In this document: positions 56,501 to 64,000 of the stretch, one piece after another
Layout: each line of letters starts with the position of its first letter
Numbering within the stretch: position 1 is the stretch's first letter
Source of the DNA: Symbiodinium natans
Taxonomy: Eukaryota; Sar; Dinophyceae; Suessiales; Symbiodiniaceae
Assembly: GCA_905221605.1 (NCBI GenBank)
Contig: CAJNDS010000043.1
Location: forward strand, 1-64,000
Direction of reading: 5' to 3'
DNA: 64,000 nt
Program-made: the position numbers and the translations under genes
The notes under the pieces: generated by a model
What the model saw: the letters and a program-made list of their open reading frames with translations, nothing else
Told to the model about the DNA's origin: nothing
The model's database searches: none

Positions 56501-57381
56501 GCGAGACAGCGGTGAGCGCCCTCATCAAGAGAGCCAATCTGGGGATTAGGATTGTGACCCAAAGAGCACCTCCGCAGGGACATGAAGCGGTTGGTGGTGT
56601 GGAAAGGGCAGTGAGAACACTCAAGGAGTTGTTCAGCACGGTGAGGTTGGATCTACGAGCGCAGGGCTTTGACTTGAAGAGAAGTCCTCGAGCGTTTGAG
56701 TTTGGTCTGATTTACTGTGCTGCAATGCACAATCACCATGCAGCTGCCTTTGATGGGAAGAAATCACCCCAGGAGTTGGTACTACAGAGATCCCTCCATG
56801 AGTGTGGATCGTCGTTGATAGGTGCTACAGTTCTGGCTGAGCTACCGGATTCGATGAAAACCACGGCGCTCTCCCGGTTTGTGGAAGCAGCCTATGTGTA
56901 CCCTGAAGTTGGTGGCTTGACTCATGTTGTGAGTGCCATGGTGGATGGTTGTCCAAAACACTTTCGAGCAAAGTCCATCAAGCACATCGTTCCGTTGAAG
57001 ATTGGGTTGGAGCATTGTCAACATTTGCTCAAGGAGCATGATCCATCGGATACATTGGCTCCCCCGATTCTGAAGGAGAAAGAGGATGGTGTGCCCGATC
57101 GGATTGAAGGTGAAGCGGACAAGGCCTTTGAGGGCCGAGTGTCTGATGGACCGACCACAGACATGAGCAAAGTTGGACCTCCAGCTGCATGGGTGAAGGA
57201 ACATGGTGGCACAGCGAACTGTCCTGCGTGTGGTCCAAAAAGAGGAAAAGCCAACCACAATGCTGAATGCCGAAAACGGTATGATGATTGGTTGAAAGCT
57301 CAACGACAACGGTTGGAATCGAAAGAACCAACAGAGGAAACTCCAAAATGGACCAGAGAAGCTCAAAGGATGCGGGGGTGA
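53560..57381 (+). CDS. Copia-C Gag-protease-integrase, 1273 aa
   Basis: The ATG is at 53560. The N-terminal 220 residues are Pro/Gly/Gln-rich with a long polyglutamine helix. A Gag capsid-like region follows, then the knuckle CYVCGGKGHYARDC near 526 and Lys/Gly-rich repeats. The protease motif WLIDSGASVTV is near 693. The pre-integrase HRMRGHIPFSSECPHC is near 870. Integrase has Asp (LQADFCF, about 908), Asp (RTDSETA, about 979) and Glu (GGVERAV, about 1013), and a C-terminal CPACG...HNAEC cysteine/histidine cluster. It ends at TGA 57379-57381, which overlaps an ATG of the downstream frame (TGATG). Confidence 0.93.
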   Translation: MLNTPPRHTSGAHVRSPRGGRERGSSVPIMDAETRRRVDPFPGLGNPNPLWVQGLAQGSQPVYGPVPRGRTPARSPHGVATGAPQQTMGGPSFPPGLPQQAVGSPSLPPGLSTGPPQPVVTPSQTSPDVQGLTRQVRELESMMQQLVVQQQQFMQTMTSSMVQQQQQHQQWMIQQHQQQQPQQQQQVNPPLPQDGVPENMPSSSSGCQGASPVGTPAKGTQLFRMASPSPPLRPPPLEQESERDVFARSDKWLPSLPTIDFSSWKDRISEALGFLTWMEKLTSWVGLGSEVFPNELMHAVKTQEESRLKQDRLTVGQQKRSTRLMHILRQTFANHEKSSLILQTYVESESTYQQSGFVALRLLAKEFCLKSRAECLFFRSQLVNQTVKAPSIPEIIRKIEHELNKYTKLLNSLDPDVHAGGLQIQEADSVMVLLRSLPDRCRSHCLLHGDSESFEDLKRVALKFEVQQRVWSEAPGTKLQPFRDPNEGKGNEGKPKGKGKEQKGKRESSKGAGKRASSQNKKDVECYVCGGKGHYARDCWYKEGDSGKKPNSPNAKAKAKAKGDPKKKPEKGKPKGKGKGKGKTVAEVSQEGESSDYQLTGGEWNEPESEARVESVLQPLEELLDEVRKEWIPRSTDEIDWSWEVETRVRIAELEHRISTDLSQMLPSKSVRSLMKPPMNQVKSMEKDDASKWWLIDSGASVTVIAKRYLDEFQILDRKALGPNERYSAANDTPVNVFERVRIRALLPMYEGKQYLGLTSVCVTGVVADVAHNILSTEQMVNTGWEVKFTRREISLRHEKKGVMGYGVSWAGCPWIYLQGDAGKRKKVTFGRTEVRPMDVDDGQRPMEVDQMQSVQSMTKKKQEEMELHRMRGHIPFSSECPHCRMTRGTTQHRRTKDAQDRPVALQADFCFINLVTGTFAKDQPTAPNMKVLVMTEMSTRMIGCLLVGTNADNTSSWIRYWMNAFGLDIAGSAVLLRTDSETAVSALIKRANLGIRIVTQRAPPQGHEAVGGVERAVRTLKELFSTVRLDLRAQGFDLKRSPRAFEFGLIYCAAMHNHHAAAFDGKKSPQELVLQRSLHECGSSLIGATVLAELPDSMKTTALSRFVEAAYVYPEVGGLTHVVSAMVDGCPKHFRAKSIKHIVPLKIGLEHCQHLLKEHDPSDTLAPPILKEKEDGVPDRIEGEADKAFEGRVSDGPTTDMSKVGPPAAWVKEHGGTANCPACGPKRGKANHNAECRKRYDDWLKAQRQRLESKEPTEETPKWTREAQRMRG

Positions 57382-60300
57382 TGGAGTCTGGAAGTGAGCC
57401 TTCACTCCTGAAACGCCCGAAGATCACCTATGAGAGTCGACCAGATCCCAAGTTGGAGGAGAGGCAAAGCGTCCCAACACCTGCGACAGAAGTTGTGGAT
57501 GTTGACATGGAGGATTTTGAGGATCCAAGTTTGCCTTACCAAGGGATTCCAGATGAGGCAATGGAACCTGGATACTTCGAAGGAGAAACTCCCGCTGAGG
57601 ATGAAGCGATCCCAATGGAGGAAGAAAAACCTCAAATGGATGTGGATTCAGTTCCAAATGAGTCCAGTCGAGTTCCCCGGCGTTTAGAGAGTTTAACTTC
57701 AGATGTGAACTCAGTTCCAGATGAGTCCAATCGAGTTCCCCGGCTGATCAATCGTATTTGTTTAGACCCAAGACTCGATGTGCCTCAAGGTCCTATTAAA
57801 ATGGTAAGCAGTGACGAGAGTCCGAAGTTGGTACATGTGACCAATTCGATTCTGCTCAACAAGAATAGCACTTTCCCGGAGTCCATGAAGGTGTGTGGAT
57901 CCCAAGTTTGGCTGGCAAGACCCACGAGTGTTCTGTCTGAGATAGATGGATGTCCATTAGATGTGGATAAAACAGTGGAAGGCCGGCGAACTGAGCTGCA
58001 GAGTATGACTGCTCACAAAGCAGGGAGAGTGGTTGGAGCAGACGAGGCTCAGAAGTTTGCTCGTCAGCATGGGATAAAGATCATCCCAACCCGATGGGTC
58101 ATAGGCCCAAAGGTGGTGAATGGCAAGGAAGCTGTGAGAGCTCGGTGTGTGGTGCAAGACATCGCAAAGGGGAGCACAGCATCATCTTTAGGACTGAGTG
58201 CTACGACTCCTTCTTTAGAAGCGTTACGGACGCTTTTGGCCATTGCTTCGGTAGATGCTATGGATATCGCAACTTTGGATGTTAGCACTGCATTCTTGCA
58301 TTCCCCCCTTCCGAAAGGATCGAAGGCGATTATCCAATTGCCCAAGGATGTTTCCGCCTGCAAGGACTATTATGTCCCGGTGTTTATGATTCTGGATCAA
58401 GCCATGAATGGTTTGAGAGTTGCCGCCAAAGCTTGGAACTTGAAGCTGGCGACAGTTGTGAAGAAAGTTGGGTTGAAGCAATGCCCAACGGAACCTTCCG
58501 TCTTCGAGGGCACTGTGAGAGGGAAAAGATTCCTCATGTTGTGCTATGTGGACGATTTGATTCTGTGTGGCACTAGAGATGCCATTCGGTTGGTGACCGA
58601 CACCCTGAACGGAGAGTTGAAGATCAAGGAAACGGGTCGAATCACTTCCACTGGTGGAAAGATCACCTTTTTGGGGCGAGAGATTGAGAGACAAGGGAGT
58701 CATCTCAGGATGCGAGTGCCCCCGGCATACTTAGATGCCCTGTTCGAGACAGAGTTCTGTAAGGACCTGAAGGTGGTTACTGCTCCTCCGGACATCGTGA
58801 AAACGGTCGAGAAGGGCAGAGCAAGTGGTTCGGATCCTGAGTTGAGTGACACTGCAGCTGCGAGGTACAGAGCAGTACTTGGCCGGATTGCATGGTGGGG
58901 TCAGTCGAGACCTGACCTGAGTAGGTGGATGTCCATTCTTTCGCAAGGACAGTCCAAGCCAACAGCATGCTTTGAGCAAGCATTGCGACAAGTGATTAGG
59001 TTCCTAAAGGGACAATACCATGCATGGCAGTACTTTGGCCCTGATGGGAATGTACCGGACAGTGGGCCGGCGCAGCTGGAAGTGTATGCGGATGCCAGTT
59101 GGGCACCCCAAGCGTCGTTAGGACGAAGATCTGTGTCGGGCATAGCCATCTTTTATAGAGGATGCCTGATCAAGGGAATCTCTCGAGTTCAAGGGTGTGT
59201 ATCGCTGAGTTCTTGTGAAGCCGAGTTGAGAGCCATCTTGACTGCGGTACAGGAGAGTGAGGGACTTGCGACTTTGATCGGTCAGTTGGCCGAGTCAGAT
59301 GTCACGATCCGATTGCACACTGACAGTTCCTCAGCGAGAGCGGTTTTGCTAAACCGTGGGTTGAGTAGGCGAGTTCGCCACTTAGACATCGCTGTCTGCT
59401 ATCTTCAGGAGCGGATACAGGAAGCTCAGACCTTGAAGGTCATTTGGTGCCCGACAGCGGGAATGATCGCTGACGTTCTTACAAAGTGCTTGAGTCAAGT
59501 GACATTCTGTCAGCACCAGCAAGCTATGGGTATATACCCTGGTGAAGATGTGCAGCAGGTGTGGAGGATCTGTGGAATCCGACCAAGGGTTGGAGTTCAG
59601 GCATACCAGTGTGCCGAGGCAACTGGATGCAGTGTGGAGCAAGTTGGATCGTTGAAAAGTGTGAAAAAGTGTGGTGAAGTTTTTGAAAATTTCCACCTTA
59701 GAAGTCCCGAAACCCTTCGTGAAGACTCTTCCCCTGAGGTTCAAGAAATGGATTTATGGTCCACCCGCAAAAGCTTTGGTTCAAGCACCACGGAAGCTAG
59801 CCCTAGCCTGGAGCCTGTACCTTTGGTGAAGGACAGGAAAATGGCAGCTGAAGACAGCAGGAAGGGTGAGCAGGGTGCTGAGATGAAAAGCCCCTTTTGG
59901 TGTAAGGTTTGCAAATGGTTGTTCAGATCCGAGCATGCTGCCGGGTTGAGCTGGGATGAAAGTGGCAAGCCCAAGTGCGAAAAGTGCAAACAGACTGTGA
60001 CAGTCTCTGGCACGGATGCAAGCCATGCATTCCATCTCCGAGAGGCAGAGAAGGAGCGCCGAGCTGCTGGAAAAAGGGGTGATAAAGGTGAAAGCCGAGG
60101 CTCAGGCCAAGCTGCACCGAAACCCAAGGCCATGCCGAAGGTGATTGAACGGATGGTCGACGTGTTTCCGGAGCTGGCGGATCCAGAGCCGCCGAAGTGG
60201 TTCGGTGATGTGTCATGGAGTATCTGCCGGCGCGGAACTCCAGTGGATGAGCTAGAGCTCAAGGACGTGATAGGCACGCTATCCGACAAGGATATGTTGC

Positions 60301-61619
60301 GCTATCAAAGCTCATACGAGAAGCTGGTGAAGCCCATCCAGGAGGTGTGTGAGCTACAGGAGAAACCCACGAAGATCTTCGGAATCTTGGATGTCCGTGG
60401 ACAGATTGGTGGCAAGGCCATCATCTGGGAGATGGCAGTGAATGAAGGAGGACTGTACATGGAAGTGCCGCCGGGAACGTGTGGCCTGGCGATGTTGAGC
60501 TTCGTGAGGTACTTGAAGAGAAAAGGGATAGTCCCTGTTTTGCTTCTGGGTGAGCACCAGGACCTCGGAGTCTTGCGGATGGTGGATCTGTTGTGCATGC
60601 TACCCATTTTGGGAGCAGAGAGGATCATGGAGGATGAAGCTGAGAGCTCGTATTATCCCCCATGGGTGTTGCGCTGGAAGAGAAGTGCAAAGGAAGGATC
60701 CTTGGTGTTTAAGGAACTGGTGGAGCGAGTGCGAGTGATTTCGATGTTGTCGTGTGATACACTTCGGATTCACGAGCCGGAGCTGAGGGAGAGACCAGTC
60801 CCCAAGTGGTCGTTTGTGGCCTACAGCCACTACAGATCCGTGATGGAGTCTGTTGCAGGATTCTTGGAGGACCTGGAGAAAAAGAAAGAGGAGATCACCG
60901 ACACGCAGAGGGCGGCAAGCTGGAAGAAGGTGGTTGCGTCAAAGTTTGCGGGGAAGATGTTTTTGTTCTGCATGGCAAAAACCTGCACCGCACACAAGAC
61001 GAGTGAGACTCGAAGCGGTGTTGTGTGGATCTGCAAGTGTAAGTGGCACTTGCCGACCGACTATGTGGTGAGGTTCAACTTGACGTTGCCTGCCGACATG
61101 TGGCAGCAAGCCTTTGGGATCATGGGTGAGAATGTTGGGAAACTCGAGAAGGAGGAAAAGGACCTGAAGCGGATCCTCAAGGCTGCAGCGGAACAGCAAG
61201 ACCGAGAGTTCGAGGAAGCTGAGCGAAAGCGCAAGCGCATCGCCGACCTGTCAGCTGCCGAGGAAGAAGCTGCTAAGAGAGCAAAGCTGGAAGGCGAAGC
61301 GGTTCGCTCGCCTGTGTCAGTTGTACCATCTGAGTTGGATGCAGCAGCTATCGCGCAGATTGCTGAGCGTGTGAAGGCAAGCTTTAGTGTTGCCGATTTG
61401 GAGCTGATGTTGGAAGAGAAGAAGAGAAAGGTTGGAGACCAGCCAACTGAGAGGCCTGCGGAGACGCCAGCTGAGCCTAGCCGATCTTCGCAGGATGTGG
61501 TGATGGAAACGAGGACGGCTGAGTTGGCGGAGATGAAGGAAGCCGCCAAGGAGCGCCGCGCCAAGTTGATGGAGTCAACTGGAGCTGGCGAGAAGAAGGG
61601 CGAAGAGGATGAAGAATGA
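57348..61619 (+). CDS. Copia-C reverse transcriptase-RNase H with ~700-residue Zn-ribbon/coiled-coil extension
   Basis: This frame lies -1 relative to the Gag frame. The first in-frame ATG is 57348 and another at 57381 overlaps the upstream stop. Residues counted from 57348: acidic linker 1-190, reverse transcriptase with TLDVSTAFLHSPL and YVDD at 400-403, RNase H with Asp582 (YADASW), Glu626 (SCEAEL), Asp659 (HTDSSS) and ADVLTKCL near 708. About 700 further residues follow without a break: a zinc ribbon C852-x2-C855...C877-x2-C880, a Lys/Arg linker, a globular-looking segment (about 920-1220, with GILDVRGQIGG and VPVLLLGEHQDLG), a Cys cluster CMAKTC...CKCKWH, and a charged coiled coil to the end. 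I do not recognise the extension. Confidence 0.9.
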   Translation: MDQRSSKDAGVMESGSEPSLLKRPKITYESRPDPKLEERQSVPTPATEVVDVDMEDFEDPSLPYQGIPDEAMEPGYFEGETPAEDEAIPMEEEKPQMDVDSVPNESSRVPRRLESLTSDVNSVPDESNRVPRLINRICLDPRLDVPQGPIKMVSSDESPKLVHVTNSILLNKNSTFPESMKVCGSQVWLARPTSVLSEIDGCPLDVDKTVEGRRTELQSMTAHKAGRVVGADEAQKFARQHGIKIIPTRWVIGPKVVNGKEAVRARCVVQDIAKGSTASSLGLSATTPSLEALRTLLAIASVDAMDIATLDVSTAFLHSPLPKGSKAIIQLPKDVSACKDYYVPVFMILDQAMNGLRVAAKAWNLKLATVVKKVGLKQCPTEPSVFEGTVRGKRFLMLCYVDDLILCGTRDAIRLVTDTLNGELKIKETGRITSTGGKITFLGREIERQGSHLRMRVPPAYLDALFETEFCKDLKVVTAPPDIVKTVEKGRASGSDPELSDTAAARYRAVLGRIAWWGQSRPDLSRWMSILSQGQSKPTACFEQALRQVIRFLKGQYHAWQYFGPDGNVPDSGPAQLEVYADASWAPQASLGRRSVSGIAIFYRGCLIKGISRVQGCVSLSSCEAELRAILTAVQESEGLATLIGQLAESDVTIRLHTDSSSARAVLLNRGLSRRVRHLDIAVCYLQERIQEAQTLKVIWCPTAGMIADVLTKCLSQVTFCQHQQAMGIYPGEDVQQVWRICGIRPRVGVQAYQCAEATGCSVEQVGSLKSVKKCGEVFENFHLRSPETLREDSSPEVQEMDLWSTRKSFGSSTTEASPSLEPVPLVKDRKMAAEDSRKGEQGAEMKSPFWCKVCKWLFRSEHAAGLSWDESGKPKCEKCKQTVTVSGTDASHAFHLREAEKERRAAGKRGDKGESRGSGQAAPKPKAMPKVIERMVDVFPELADPEPPKWFGDVSWSICRRGTPVDELELKDVIGTLSDKDMLRYQSSYEKLVKPIQEVCELQEKPTKIFGILDVRGQIGGKAIIWEMAVNEGGLYMEVPPGTCGLAMLSFVRYLKRKGIVPVLLLGEHQDLGVLRMVDLLCMLPILGAERIMEDEAESSYYPPWVLRWKRSAKEGSLVFKELVERVRVISMLSCDTLRIHEPELRERPVPKWSFVAYSHYRSVMESVAGFLEDLEKKKEEITDTQRAASWKKVVASKFAGKMFLFCMAKTCTAHKTSETRSGVVWICKCKWHLPTDYVVRFNLTLPADMWQQAFGIMGENVGKLEKEEKDLKRILKAAAEQQDREFEEAERKRKRIADLSAAEEEAAKRAKLEGEAVRSPVSVVPSELDAAAIAQIAERVKASFSVADLELMLEEKKRKVGDQPTERPAETPAEPSRSSQDVVMETRTAELAEMKEAAKERRAKLMESTGAGEKKGEEDEE

Positions 61620-62354
61620 ACTGAGATGCTAAGTGATCTCAGTGGTTGGGTGGGTGAGTGAAACCCGCAGCCATTTTTTGGAAGCCATGGCCGCGTTGCC
61701 GCCATGGAGCGCCCGCGATTTTTCTGGTTAGTGTGAGCCCTTGTTTCAGTGCATGAGAAGTTTGCAAAGAGGAGGCAAAATGATGATGAAACTCAACGAG
61801 GGACTCTATAGCCCCTTCTGCAAGGCGTCTGATTGCCACCTCTGAAGACGTTTTTGGCTGATGGTACGCTGGAAGAAGCGAAACTATGAAGCCAATCTTT
61901 TCTTGAAGGATCAGCTAGCCGATGCTAGTTGGTGAGTTTGGTGACCTGGAAGATGCGAGACTGAGGAGGAGTACCACGACAAGGTCGAGTGCTGAGTGGG
62001 AAACATCTGAAGCTTGCATTAATTCGTTTTCACGTGTTTGTCACCACGAACTCTTGGATTCGTTCCAAGACAACCCTGCCCCAGTGCAGGTGGATGCAAG
62101 TTTAATTCGTTTTTCACGTGTTTGGACAACGAACTCTTGGGTTACCAGTGATGTGGACCCAGGACAACCTGCCTGATGGTGGGATCTTGCATGAGTTTTA
62201 AGTTTGATGTCAGAGATCGACTGGTGTGTTGTTTGTTTCGTTTGGTGGCGAGTACGCACCAAGGGAATGTGGCCAGGGCATCCCCTTAGTGTTGAAGTGC
62301 CGAGCTGGGCTTGGACTTCAGATCTTTGACATGAACCCTCAGCAAAATGCGGGG
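61620..62354 (+). other. Copia-C 3' untranslated region with an ~80-bp direct repeat
   Basis: TTAATTCGTTTT(T)CACGTGTTTG followed by ACGAACTCTTGG occurs twice, starting at about 62018 and 62102. AGACAACCCTGCC / GGACAACCTGCC follow each copy. The region has no coding frame of note and ends in the polypurine tract before the 3' LTR. Confidence 0.75.
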
Positions 62355-62730
62355 GGTGGAAGATTGTGGCTGATCATTGATGTTTTTGTCATGTTTTGGA
62401 TCAGCTTGTATAGGTTTGTTTTGCTTCGGAGTGATTGGGAATCCGTGTGATCCCATCCTCGATGGTTTATGCCTCGTTGATTTCCAAGGAAATCATACGA
62501 GTGTGTTTTTGCCCAATACGCTATTTAAAGTGAGTGTGCAGTGTGTAGGAACTTCGTTCTGAAGCTGAGTTTAAGCTCACAAGAGAGAATTCGTTTAGTT
62601 TGTGCACTTCGTGACTTTTGGCTCAAGTGGCTCTGACTGTGAAAAAGAGAGAGCTGTCCGCACTTGTGTGAGAGGTCAGGGTTCGTGCTTTCAAGGGAAA
62701 AGGTACCAGAGGGACCTTCGTTTTTTCACG
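62355..62730 (+). repeat. Copia-C 3' LTR (~375 bp)
   Basis: It is preceded by the G-run polypurine tract and followed by the target duplication AAGCA. TTTTGGCTCAAG lies at 62616-62627. The first few bases differ from those of the 5' LTR. Confidence 0.92.
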
Positions 62731-62826
62731 AAGCACGTCGAGCATGTTTTTCCTTAAGATTTTGTTTTGTCGGAGAAGTGAGCTTGCATAGGTGGCGTCA
62801 ACTGGGTTTTCAGTTTTACTTTTATT
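62731..62826 (+). repeat. Right piece of the plus-strand Copia-B-type LTR
   Basis: After the AAGCA duplication, CGTCGAGCATGTTTTTCCTT and the following sequence match the Copia-B LTR in the opposite orientation. The match stops at about 62826, before the LTR's spliced-leader-like word, so the older element is truncated. Confidence 0.85.
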
Positions 62827-63507
62827 GTTGGGTTAAGACCACCCCCGCGGCACCCTCCGGCGTTTATGTTGGTGCAAGATCCACCCCCCGGCGTGGATGT
62901 TGAGCCAAGTCAGGAGCGAGTGTGCACCTTGTGCGCCAGAGCGGTAGAAAGTGGTACTACTCAAGCTACGACGAAGCAACTTTTCAAGGCAAACTCACTA
63001 ACTTAGCAACTGGGCAACTTCAAGCGGAAACTTCCAGCTCGTGGCGGCTTTCGCTTTAAGCTGATGTTCCAAGCCTTGCTGCAATGGATCGCTTCACTGA
63101 GACTAACGCGGAACTTCTTCGTGCGGAGAATGCCTTCCTTCTTGGAACAAAAACATCCCCCTCTTTCGTGTTGCACATTACAAGGAAATGCTCAAAGATG
63201 CAGAGTTAGATAGCTGGCTCGGCGATGTTGAGGAGCATGTTAATGCATGTGTATTGCCTCTATCGTGGGAAATTGATTCTATCCTGGTGCTCTTAAAGTT
63301 GCGATCATGAGAGCACATATCTTTCAGATTGCTCTAAACTTCAAGACTGGCAGAGCGATTCCGATGTGCAATCATCATCTCACGAGATCTCTGAGCGGCA
63401 GTCGCCAAGCGGGCACCACCGCTGGTCAGAATGACCAGCATCCCAACACTGCACAACCCTCTAAGATTGGACTGGAGGGGGGTGCGATTTATCACGGTGG
63501 GCAGCAA
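62827..63507. other. Spacer after Copia-C
   Basis: A short frame around 63156-63306 (reading ...VAHYKEMLKDAELDSWLGD...) has protein-like composition but no start, no domain and a nearby stop; it could be a gene or element remnant. Nothing else is recognised. Confidence 0.35.
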
Positions 63508-63650
63508 TTGACAACACTCCGAGGGCTTGAGCTTCCCCCGACGCTTTCGACACCACTGCGCACGGCGCAGCCGTTTTGAGGCTTCAAAAAGAAGTGTCCT
63601 ACCCGAGCCCAGTAGGACCCCCGAAACAGCCTCTGAGCTTTCGCAGTTTC
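63508..63650 (+). repeat. Dispersed repeat shared with 20628-20795
   Basis: This is the same ordered words as at 20628-20795, in the same orientation, with indels. Confidence 0.75.
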
Positions 63651-63899
63651 TTGCTAAGACAAACTGAAAGTAAAAAAATCGGCTGCAGCTCCTGCAAACG
63701 TCTTCTGCTTGAGACTGAAAATGTGTGGTGGCTGCGGGTTGTCCTTCTTCGACCTTCGTTGCACCAGTGGCTTCATGATGGTGGTTTTGATGATCTGGCA
63801 AACTCTCGCATTTTGCAACTCCCCCGCATGCTCTGCGCTGTGATTACACCTGGATTTCTGTGTTTTGTGGTGGTTTTGGTGTGTGTTTGCTTTGGTTTT

Positions 63900-63977
63900 C
63901 GCGCCTGCGACCGTTTCACCTCTAGTGTTGAGACCCACAAGAACGGCCTACTGCGCTGCTGATGTAGTAAAGAGGCG
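63900..63977 (-). repeat. Dispersed repeat, right arm of the long-range inverted pair
   Basis: AGACCCACAAGAACGGCCTA and its surroundings are the reverse complement of 19691-19740. It lies 23 bases from the window edge. Confidence 0.75.
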
Positions 63978-64000
63978 ACGGTTCAAAAAATGTGGTGGCT

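Larger units (their letters stand above)
52776..62730 (+). mobile_element. Copia-C: Ty1/copia LTR retrotransposon with long C-terminal extension
   Basis: 5' LTR 52776-53149, primer-binding site from 53150, leader of about 390 bases, Gag-protease-integrase (53560-57381), reverse transcriptase-RNase H-extension (57348-61619), 3' untranslated part, polypurine run AATGCGGGGGG (62346-62356) and 3' LTR to 62730. The 5-bp target duplication AAGCA is at 52771-52775 and 62731-62735. Removing the element rejoins a Copia-B-type LTR. The frames are long and intact, so this may be a functional or recently functional copy. Confidence 0.93.

Overview
The window looks like nuclear DNA of a dinoflagellate, most likely of the Symbiodinium/Suessiales type. 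Four lines of evidence point there. TTTAGGG-type telomere-like repeats are scattered through the first 18 kb. All five retroelements carry a stretch matching the 3' end of the dinoflagellate trans-spliced leader (TTGGCTCAAG or close to it). There are three Ty1/copia-like LTR retrotransposons and two non-LTR (LINE) elements with large G/K/P-rich proteins. I found no convincing host gene, tRNA, rRNA or CRISPR array. The genus is inference; the element classes are read directly from motifs.

Layout. 1-8.4 kb is subtelomere-like: degenerate C4A4-like and CCCTAAA/TTTAGGG blocks in both orientations, T-tract/G-rich minisatellites, AT-rich short-period repeats and an AAT microsatellite. 8.9-15.7 kb is a higher-order tandem array with a unit of about 530 bp, shorter relatives of it, and a 513-bp near-identical duplication. 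15.7-21.9 kb is gene-poor, with more telomere-like blocks, a TATAC-rich tract, dispersed repeats and a Gag-like remnant.

21911-42960 is one copia insertion (called Copia-A here, minus strand) with a perfect 5-bp target duplication, CCTTA. Two LINEs have inserted into its 3' LTR at the same position: LINE-A (24901-33685) and LINE-B (22445-24886). Removing both LINEs and the extra TGATATATGTGAC copies leaves an LTR of exactly the same length as the 5' LTR (537 bp). LINE-A carries a Zn-ribbon/coiled-coil ORF1, an APE endonuclease-RT-RNase H ORF2 and a third ORF with a protein-kinase-like domain, all in one reading frame interrupted by only two stop codons. LINE-B encodes only a 305-aa protein of unknown function but shares the LINE-A ends.

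44133-52415 is Copia-B (minus strand, frameshifted), with an extra membrane-anchored, env-position ORF before its 3' LTR. 52776-62730 is Copia-C (plus strand, 5-bp target duplication AAGCA). It sits inside an older plus-strand LTR fragment related to Copia-B and carries a roughly 700-residue extension after RNase H. Copia-A and Copia-B share a conserved C-terminal domain after RNase H that looks methyltransferase-like. 62.8-64 kb holds dispersed repeats.

Taken together this is a nested retroelement cluster in which several elements carry accessory domains not expected of their class: kinase-like, methyltransferase-like, env-position, a long Zn-ribbon tail and an overlapping frame. These accessory modules are the most promising new biology in the window.
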